From Ambrosia x helenae (Eukaryota > Streptophyta > Magnoliopsida > Asterales > Asteraceae): a stretch of DNA of 64,000 nt. The DNA lies in the NCBI GenBank assembly GCA_030844895.1, contig CM061231.1, forward strand, positions 5,648,001 through 5,712,000, given 5' to 3'. Below, in pieces: positions 55,940 through 64,000 of the stretch. Below the pieces are notes generated by a model. It saw nothing but the letters and a program-made list of their open reading frames with translations, was not told the origin of the DNA and did no database searches. The number at the start of each line of letters is the position of its first letter. Position 1 is the first letter of the stretch. A program made the position numbers and the translations under genes.

Positions 55940-57281
55940 AACTGAGATTTGGGCTAAAAGTTTTTCGAATCAACCTGACCCATTTAACCCTGTTATAAAC
56001 ATACCTGTCTTAACCCAAATGCTTTTTATACGTACCAGCCCTTTTTGCCACATTTCTAATAACCCATCTGTTTAAATGCAAACGGCTGGATAATCGCATA
56101 AGCTGTAATTCTCAATGCACAAATCTCTACTTTTAAAAATAAAGTTTTAGTACTCATCTTTGGCTCTGTTAACTTACTAAAAATCTCAATATGTTGGACC
56201 GAAAGTGTTTGGGTTCCTACCCGTTCGACCCTTCTTAACCTGCACTAAAGTTACCTGTTCTGCCCTGAACCTATTTACCTGCCCGTTAAGGACCTGTCTG
56301 CGTGGTAGCCCCTAGTTGATTGCTTGCAGGATTATGTATGTTTCTGACTTTCTATTTATGACGTTTATAATAATATTTTAGAGTTGGATTTGTTAAGGCT
56401 TTTGATGTGGTTTTCATCTGATGACCAAATGCAGGATGGGAAGAAGGCATTTTTTTTTCGTGTTTGTATTTGATATTATGATGTATGAGGTGTGTCTGAG
56501 GTAGAAACAGATGCTAGCTATTATAATGAGCAAGTCTTGCGTCTACCAGTTGTGTAAACTGGATTGTGTGTGACATAATACTTTTAATTGTAATATAACC
56601 GTGTTTAATCAGGTAACCGCCCACGCTTGTTTTTCTTTATTGCATGTTTTTTTTTTTTTTTTTATCTTTTATGTTTGATTAAATGATAAGCTGTTTCTGT
56701 TATGGGTCTGATTGGTCTGGCTAAATGCACTAACAGATGCGCTCTAGTCACTTGTAAGCTTTTACTTGCAAATACAGAGCAAGTAACAAATGCATGCAAA
56801 AACCATTTTCTCTCCTAACCCTACAAATATTTTAACCGAACTTATGTTTCTTTATTATCAGAACTTCTATTTTTAATAATCAAGTTCTTTTAAAACTAAT
56901 TATTTGTATCTTCGTACAATTTAATTTAATAGATGTATTAAAAGAAGTAGAACTTTGGCTGTAAATAAGAAATTATAATAAGAAAAACTAAACAATTATG
57001 TAAACGAGGGTTGTCACTTAACAATTGCATAAACGAGGGTGGGTTCGTCTTTGAATGTGGGAAATGCAACCTTTTGTTTCCACGTAAGGCAAGTGCATCA
57101 TCAAGAGCGGTTCCTTGGGTTTGGTCTAAGTTATTAATCACTTGGTAATTTCATGGGTTAGTTTTCTATTCCAATGTTTTGTATCTAGGATCGCAAGCTA
57201 ATGCTTCAATCTCGTTTCAATTTAATTTACTGGTTCAAGGGTTCGGTTGTTGCATGGTAAGCTTATCTACTAAGTTTGGCA
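55940..57281. other. Intergenic stretch
   Basis: No gene found. Poly(T) at 56646-56663. Short frames on both strands show no family features. Confidence 0.35.
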
Positions 57282-57284
57282 TTA

Positions 57285-57519
57285 GACTATCTCCAATGAG
57301 CCCTTGGAGATCAAATCCTTGGAGGCCCTTGGATGCCATTACCATTGGAGGAAGAAGCCCTTAGGTGATGAATATGTGATGAAGTGGAAATTAAGAAGGG
57401 TAAGGATATTTGTAGGGTTGGAGATAAAATTGAGGTTTTAAGGATTTGTAAGGATATTATGTGACAGATGACGTGACAGCTAAGGGCATCTAAGGGCTCA
57501 CGTAGCATTGGAGATAGTC
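57285..57519. mobile_element. Tourist-like MITE, 235 bp
   Basis: Ends GACTATCTCCAATGAGCCC and, in reverse, GACTATCTCCAATGCTACG, flanked by TTA at 57282-57284 and 57520-57522. Confidence 0.85.
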
Positions 57520-57824
57520 TTAGATATACTGTCATTGGGTCACCTACTAACTTTGATCCTTTAACACCACCTTTGAAAGCATTGGTTTATTGGTAATATT
57601 GCTCCTATTCCAACTTTGAATGACCAATCAAATGTTACAGAAGCTTAAAGATTTTATAAAATTTAACATTGATCAGCTTCTGAATTTATGGATAAAGCTG
57701 ATATAAGATATTAACTCATCCACTGATCCAAGCCAAAGTTAGGATCATAAGCCAACAAAATCCAAAGGCTTGAGTTACAAAAAAACCTTTGATGAAGCCA
57801 AAAGACAATGACAAATAGACACTA

Positions 57825-58263
57825 ACGCTGTGTTCATGAGTTTACTAAATAGAAGAAAAGAAGGGAAAGGGATGTTGAGGGAGAAAAAAAAGGAAAATAT
57901 ATAATTTTATTTTGTGTTCCTGAGTTGAAAGGAAAAGAAAATAAATTAAAGATTTTATATGTTCCCGAATTGAAAGGAAGAGAAAAGAAACGTATATTTT
58001 ATTTTACAATTATACCCTTGTAATATTTTATAATATGTTAAATGAGAGGGTAAAATGGTAAATGATATACTTTATTTTTTTTTCTTTTCCCTTTCTTCCG
58101 CTTCCTTCCAATTTGGAAGGAAAGTTATTTGGGATAATTTTCCCTCCCCTCCCCTTCTCTCCACTTCATTTCTTTAATGAAACTCTGAAACATAAAATTG
58201 TTTCCATTTCTTTCTGCTTCCTTTCCTTTCCTTCTATTATTAATCTCCGGAACACATTGTAAG
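57825..58263. mobile_element. TIR element, GCTGTGTTCATGAG ends
   Basis: Left GCTGTGTTCATGAGTTTACT, right (reverse) CAATGTGTTCCGGAGATTAA; GAA/CTT-rich arms. The target copy is not clear. Confidence 0.5.
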
Positions 58264-58334
58264 TGTGCTTAGCTACTTGTCATCACTTGAACCAAAAAGA
58301 AAGCAACAATTATTGGAATATAATTCCTTAATTC

Positions 58335-58740
58335 ATGTTGGTCAAAGTTAGTGGGTCTATATTATAAATAGTATGAAGTCATGTTTAGAGTCACTTATGT
58401 ATATATGTGAAGTCTAAGGTGTTAAGTGTCTAGTTTAGAAGTTGGTAACCGCCCTCCACAAAAGTAGGAGATGCAATGTATCTAGAAGACATGTCAATTG
58501 GGAAGTTGCACCAAAACAAGGGACGCGTTGATAGATCAAGAGGACACATCGGTTCAACATCAAATTAAGCAAGAGATGCGACTATTCATGGAGGGTTGCG
58601 ATGATTAGAAGGTGTCTTTTAGTTTAGTATAAATAGGATTAAATAGTTTCATTTGTAATCATTCACAATCATTGATATAATTGCAAGTATAGATTATTAG
58701 TGTTCAATCATTGTGTTTCATCAAGAATTCTGCGCAATGA
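58335..58740 (+). mobile_element. Possible solo LTR relic
   Basis: Starts TGTTGGTCAAAG, has a TATA-like box TATAAATAGG near 58629, and ends ATTCTGCGCA. No matching target copies were found, so the ends are uncertain. Confidence 0.3.
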
Positions 58741-59213
58741 TAAGCAATCAAACCCACACATAATAAACCTTTAAACTCTCATTTATAAACAAATAACCAA
58801 GTTAATAAGGGTTAGTTATTTAAACATACAAGATATGTTTAGTTTAATGAATATTTTTATTACTAATTATTATGGATCCCCGAAAAATCAAAACAAATTT
58901 TATTCTGTTTTTTTTTATTTCTTTTGGTTCAAAAGTCTCCATTCACACAAACATCAAATGTGACATTTTGGTCACAAAACTTGACCAGTCTGCAGGAGAA
59001 TAGTGTCATGTATAAAATTAATATTAGAATGTTCCATTAATCTATAATATCTTTTTTTTTCATGACGTCAATAACGACATTAGTTATTTTTAAAGAATAA
59101 AAAGGTCTTGAGAATCAAATTTGTGGATAATGCCTAGTTGTTACGTCAAAATGCGTCACAGATTAGGTCATTAGTTTATGTTACTATTATCATGCATGGT
59201 TGATATATATTTA

Positions 59214-59626
59214 GAGGGTGTTTGGGATTGAGTTTGAAGATGCAAAAGTGCTTTTGGTCAAAAGTGCTTATTGACTTATGACTTTTTGAAAAGGAGTTTT
59301 AAAAAAAGTGTTTGGATTAGCTTTTGGGATGAGAAACGTCAAAAAGTCAATAAATTGTTGTTTTTTAAGTGTTTCGCTTAACTTATTGTGAATATTGGTT
59401 GTATGGGTGGTATATTTGTAATTTTTTTTCCAAAAGTCAAAAGCCAAAAGCCAAAAGCCAGGATTTCTAACTTTTCAAAAACAACTTTTCCACCCTTAAA
59501 AGCCAAAAGCCAAAAGTCAAAACAGAAAGTGCTTTTGAGTTACACAAACAGCTTATTGACTTATTGGCTTTTTAAAAAAACCAATAAGTCAATAAGTTGT
59601 TTTGAAACACAATCCCAAACACCCTC
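59214..59626. mobile_element. MITE, GAGGGTGTTTGG ends, 413 bp
   Basis: Left GAGGGTGTTTGGGATTG and the exact reverse CAATCCCAAACACCCTC at the right, flanked by TTA at 59211-59213 and 59627-59629. AAAGCCAAAAG words repeat inside. Confidence 0.85.
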
Positions 59627-59656
59627 TTACATCTATATATATCTATTTATATCCAT

Positions 59657-60327
59657 ACATATAATAAACCAAAGCGACATGACATTAAAGAACCATTCTC
59701 TTCTTTAAGTATGTCATGTGTCATCCCATGTGGCATTGAGATCTTTTAGTTAAAAAATAATTTAAAAACAAAATTGGATTTTTCACCCCCATGTTTTCTC
59801 CCATAATTTTTAAACGTTAATATATTTAATATACGAGATTTTTTAAAGAAAAAAATTACACCAAATTAACGAGCGTTTTATTATCTTTCCAACGAGTACC
59901 ATAGTGTTATATAAAAAACGGAGAAATTTTTTTGCGGGGTTTGTTCATACAGGAAAAAAAACACAAAGTGTTCAGGTAAATCATTAATCATGTATAGACA
60001 AGTCACTAATTATGTTTAAATCAGTAAATATGATTTTTTTTTCAACTAGAGCCGAATAGGTTAATAGAGTTATACGTTGTTTTAAGTTAGGTATCAATAT
60101 TAGGATGTTAGAGTTCTACATTTGTTTAGTCTTTAGGATATGTGTTAATATTAGAGTTACATTAAAGTTCTACATTCTTTTAGGTTAGGTGTTAACATTG
60201 GAGTTGTACATTGTTAATTTGTTTTAGGTTAGATATTAATATTAGAGTTATACATCAGTCTATTTCATATGTAAAATTGATGTATCATATTAAATTTCTC
60301 AACCCGGGACGCTCCCGGGGTATAATC
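59657..60327 (+). mobile_element. Helitron, family A, plus strand
   Basis: Nearly the whole reverse of 19124-19800: start TATAATAAACCAAAGC, core in reverse at 59770-59900, and 3' hairpin CCCGGGACGCTCCCGGGG (60304-60320) with TATAAT. The final CTAG is lost to a (TA)n tract. Confidence 0.68.

Positions 60328-60361
<34 letters not shown>
60328..60361. repeat. (TA)n microsatellite
   Basis: About 15 TA units at the spot where the Helitron CTAG should be. Confidence 0.85.
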
Positions 60362-60363
<2 letters not shown>

Positions 60364-60931
60364 CAAAGGGATTAATCCTACATGTCATACACTTATGCAA
60401 TCTCTCATTTGAGAGATGTCACATAAGATGTGATGTGACAACTCTAGACTAATTAAACAAAAATTAAATATGGTTTAACATAATCTATTAAATACCTAAT
60501 CTACTAAATGTAAATACTAAACCTTTATTATTTTCTCTCTCATGTTTTCTCCCATAACTTTTAAACATTAATATCTTTTATATACGAGATTTTTTAAAGA
60601 AAAAAAATTACACCAAATTAATGAGCATTTTATTATCTTTCCAAAGAGTACCATAGTGCTATATAAAAAACGGAGAAAAAAACGACTATTTTTTGTAACC
60701 CGACAGGTATTATTTCAGGTTTAGGTTTATTTAAAAAAAAAATTGTGGGTTTGGGTCGGACCTGTGAATTTTTTAAAATAATAATATGATAATTTATGAC
60801 AGAGATTTATTTAAAATAAATAATAATAATAATAATAATATTCATTAATCATATATTGGAAAGCCATTAATTATGTTTTCATATTAGATATTTCAATTCG
60901 AGACACTCTCAAGTCCCGAGATAAAAACTAG
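60362..60931 (+). mobile_element. Helitron, family A, second plus-strand copy
   Basis: Ends with a diverged hairpin CGAGACACTCTCAAGTCCCG, GATAAAAA and CTAG (60928-60931), host T. The core (TACACCAAATTAATGAGC, about 60610) matches the family. Confidence 0.58.
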
Positions 60932-61022
60932 TAATCAAATAAAACAGTACGTCCTAGTGGACCTCTAGATGTGACATGTCTGAAAATCATAACACGGCGT
61001 GAATGAACAACTTATGTCAAAA

Positions 61023-61050
61023 AAATAAAATAAAATAAAATAAATAAATA

Positions 61051-61086
<36 letters not shown>
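61023..61086. repeat. (AAAT)n and (AAT)n microsatellite
   Basis: A tetranucleotide run passing into about 11 AAT triplets. Confidence 0.88.
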
Positions 61087-61118
61087 CATTCAATGATAAA
61101 AACACAAGTGGGTTTTTG

Positions 61119-61308
61119 CAGTGGCGAAGCTTGGTTTCAGAATCGGTGGGGGCCGGACTCAATTTTTTTTTCGATCGGTAGTGGTAAATCGGTGGGGGCC
61201 AAACTTAACACGGACTCAATTTACCTATGAAAATCACAAATTTATACCACTGCGTCAGAAAACAGAGGGGGCCAGGGCCACCCTGGCCCTTCTTATCCTT
61301 CGTCCCTG
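61119..61308. mobile_element. hAT-like MITE, 190 bp
   Basis: Ends CAGTGGCGAAGC and, in reverse, CAGGGACGAAGG, with 8-bp target copies GGTTTTTG at 61111-61118 and 61309-61316. GGTGGGGGCC repeats inside. Confidence 0.75.
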
Positions 61309-61440
61309 GGTTTTTGGGTTGAGTCGAATGATATAATCATGAGTAAAGGAAAAATAAAATCATTTAGGAGGATTTATTATCAGAACTCTAGTAATCGTTC
61401 TTTGTTTAGATAATCTGTTTTTTTTATTTATATAATTATA

Positions 61441-61910
61441 CTAGATTATACCCTGGGAACGTTTCGGGTTGAGAAATTTAATATGACATATCAATTTTAC
61501 ATATGAAATAGAATGATACGCTTTACAGTTACATGCAGGAAAGATTCGGTTAGCACCTAACCTAAAACAATTAACAAGGTATCTCCAATATTGTTAATGT
61601 CTAACCTTAAACAATGTATAACTCTAATATTTATACCAAACCTAAAACCATGTACAACTCCAATGCTAACACATGTTGAAAATAGAATTCATATTTACTG
61701 ATTTGAACATAATTAGTGACTTGCCTATACATGAGTAATGAATTACCTGAACATTTTGTGTTTTTTTCCTATATGAACAAAACACAACAAAAAATAGTCG
61801 TTTTTTCTCCATTTTTTACATAGCATTATGGCACTCGTTGAAAAGATAATAAAACGCTTGTTAATTCGGTTTATTTTTTATTTTTTAAAAAATCTTGTAT
61901 ATAAAAGATG
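61441..61910 (-). mobile_element. Helitron, family A, 5' truncated
   Basis: Minus 3' end: CCCGAAACGTTCCCAGGG hairpin, TATAAT, CTAG (61444-61441), host T. The core near 61830 matches the family; homology stops near 61910. Confidence 0.62.
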
Positions 61911-62183
61911 GGTTGGGTTATTCTACAAAGGCTACAAAAAATGAGAAGGGTGAGAAGGATACAAAAAACACAATAGATCATCAAATATGATACAATAAGC
62001 CACAAAATATAACACAGTGCCAAAAAATATAACACAATGCTGAAGAAAAAAGACACAATGAATTGAAAAAATGACACAACGATGAAAATAAGAAAAAGAC
62101 ACAATGGTACATAAAAGACACAATGATATAACGCGTATTCTAAAAACTACAAGCTAAAACCCCAAAAAAACGAAGACCTAAAA
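61911..62183. other. Spacer with ACACAATG words
   Basis: Short degenerate repeats of GACACAATGA/CACAATG type (61960-62130). No gene. Confidence 0.35.
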
Positions 62184-62571
62184 TGTGACACCCGACAAAT
62201 TCTGGTTAACAACGCTGTCTAGATGAAAGTCTACCTTAGCGAGTCACGCGTATATTATACTTAACTGGGTTAGTTGAGTCGTGTTACGGTTCGGGAACTG
62301 TTAGTTTAGTATAGAGGATCATTAGATGTTAGTCTAAAGGCTCATTAGATGTCAGTCCTTAACCAAGTGTACAAAGGATGACGATTCGTAGAATTGTCAG
62401 AGCATAGGGAACATACAAGTCTCGAGTCCCGGGAATTGGTGATCGAGTGTGAATGTGTTTGTTTGCAAGTATTATGTGTTTACAATCATTATGTGACTTG
62501 TCGGTATGTGAAAAGGTGTTAACATATGTTAAAACGGAGTTTAACGCGCCAAATGTGCTGAACCAGACCCT

Positions 62572-62712
62572 ATAGGCGAATAGGATCTGTATTCGCCTAT
62601 AGGGAGGGGCGAATAGGGATCCAATAGGGGCGAATAGGCCTAATCGCCTATACTAGGGGCGATTAGGAGCCCTATTCGCCTGATGCTGCTGCGTAATCGC
62701 CTATAACGTGCT
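62572..62712 (+). repeat. CGCCTATAG hairpin-word array A
   Basis: Eight or so words of CTATAGGCGAATAGG or CCTAATCGCCTATA type in 140 bp, in alternating orientation, 18 bases before the TATA box. Confidence 0.8.
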
Positions 62713-62729
62713 GGACGACTAAAAACGCC

Positions 62730-62737
62730 TATAAATA
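62730..62737 (+). promoter_or_regulatory. TATA box in the gypsy LTR
   Basis: TATAAATA. CA-rich leader sequence follows. Confidence 0.5.
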
Positions 62738-63344
62738 CAATACTTGACCTCCTAAACTTCATTATAACAACCCTAGTCGTCCCACAACTCGTCCCAACAC
62801 ACACACAACCTCTGGAACACGATTTTGGATCAAAACACAAGATTTCAAGCCTATTACATCAATCTATCATAAATCTAAGGTGTGGTTTTCATTCATGCAA
62901 TCTTTAATAACGTTTTTATTAAATCCCTAATGGTCCAGACCTGTTTATAAACGTATGTGTCTTCTGAAATTCGTTAATAATCATTGTTAATTGGATTCTA
63001 GCTATTATGCATGTTGTATGTGTGTTTATGATTAAAAGATAGGGTTTTTGTGATTCAAGATGGATTGATAACATAATAATAAGGTAGTTACAGATTGATG
63101 ATGATAGCATGTTGATGAAATCTGAGTAATTGTTTATTAGGGTTACGGTTATGCATGTTAATGTGATGTTGCATGCTATGTGTATTGTTTTTGGGATACA
63201 TGGTTGCATGCAGGGCTGATAGAACGAGGTTAAACGAAGGATTTTGATTGAAATATGTTTGATATGGTTGTTTGATTGATATTTGATGTTTACACACGTT
63301 CTGGATTTGATTTGGAGTGTTAAACGCGCGAAAAACCGGAACAG

Positions 63345-63600
63345 CTGTGCTATAGGCGAATAGGAACCCTAATCCCCTATACTATAGGCGATTAGGAGGC
63401 TATTCTCCTGATGGGGAGCCCTAATCGCCTATAGTATAGGCGAATAGGAGCCTATTTGCCTTTACTTCATGCATTTACGATCCTAAATGCTAGTTAAGCC
63501 CTGAATTGCATGCTTTACGACGTAATCGCCTATAAACTCCTAATTTGTATACCATATAACCCTAATCGCCTATAGTATGGGCGATTAGCATTCCTAAATG
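63345..63600 (+). repeat. CGCCTATAG hairpin-word array B
   Basis: The same words as array A, including TAATCGCCTATAGTATAGGC, a nearly perfect palindrome, and several diverged copies. Confidence 0.78.
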
Positions 63601-64000
63601 CCTGTTGACCCACGTAATCACTAGTTGACTTTTCCTAATCGTCTGTACTGCTGCTGTAAGTGTAATATAGCATTTCGGGACCCGATTTGACACCTAGGAA
63701 CATGCTAGGAACCCCGTAACATACCTAATAACTTGGTAACATGTGTTCGGACTTATTTATGTGATACTTGAACTACGTGCTATAACTTGTTGGACTTTAA
63801 CGTATGTTAAGTGTGATTGCATGATTGTATATTTGTGAGTGCAAGTATAACACGGGGAGCCTCGGGTCACCAATGGGATGTCGAGTCTTGTACAATGGGT
63901 TAATTTAACAGTCACGGTGTTTTCAAACGAACTTGGTTATGGTCTGGACATCTAGGGACTAACTAACCTACGGGTTATTAGTCTAAGTACTTGTAACTGT

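Larger units (their letters stand above)
62184..64000 (+). mobile_element. Probable Ty3/gypsy LTR, start only
   Basis: Starts TGTGACACCCGACAAATTCT, the usual start of plant chromovirus LTRs, and continues beyond the window. A TATA box and leader occur at 62730 and hairpin-word arrays at 62572-62712 and 63350-63600. No coding is seen yet. The strand is inferred from the TATA box. Confidence 0.5.

Noticed and set aside
58335..58740. Intact solo LTR
   Set aside because: TATA box and TG...CA ends exist but no equal target copies; kept only as a low-confidence relic.
61121..61336. 71-codon plus-strand frame
   Set aside because: Mostly inside the 190-bp hAT-like MITE.

Overview
This looks like nuclear DNA of a eudicot, most likely an Asteraceae. 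Genes have introns with GT/AG borders, the DNA is AT-rich, and most of it is transposable elements. The copia polyprotein, its extra ORF and the Helitron ends resemble those I know from daisy-family genomes. The lineage is inferred, not proven.

Host genes are few. They are a two-exon dynein light chain gene (2253-2653, minus); a secreted root-cap-domain gene with a frameshift (15148-16298, plus); a five-exon chloroplast Rieske gene petC-like copy with a damaged exon 2 end (17202-18704, minus); a small membrane protein gene resembling At5g23160 (40767-42229, plus); and a universal stress protein of the PHOS32 type (51666-52376, plus), followed by a degenerate duplication of its own 3' end and 3' flank.

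Region by region: 1-1.3 kb holds two CACTA ends, a SINE and a Helitron remnant; 3-6 kb a young, internally deleted copia element; 6.5-12 kb Helitrons, a foldback and a MITE with a nested LINE; 12-19 kb SINEs, MITEs and two genes; 19.1-24.4 kb two adjacent Helitrons, the larger (4.6 kb) carrying pieces of SPT6, PRL1 and a tetraspanin, all on its own strand; 24.4-25.4 kb three abutting Tourist-like MITEs; 25.4-37.6 kb a decayed minus-strand Sirevirus-type copia element with a downstream env-like ORF and a nested SINE; 37.7-40.6 kb an hAT element, AT-rich repeats and a Helitron; 42.6-51 kb Mutator-like material, CACATGTG palindromes and a solo LTR; 55-62 kb MITEs and more Helitrons; 62.2-64 kb the start of a probable Ty3/gypsy LTR.

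The most unusual signals are: (i) the gene-capturing Helitron; (ii) arrays of short inverted words (TTCGACC/GGTCGAA, or CGCCTATAG/CTATAGGCG) that sit just upstream of TATA boxes in two different retroelement types; and (iii) a 3' tail, GCCGTTCAAAA, shared by one LINE and three SINEs, which suggests a LINE/SINE partnership.

All coordinates were read by eye. Exon borders and element ends were checked for GT/AG, phase and target-site duplications but not by alignment software.
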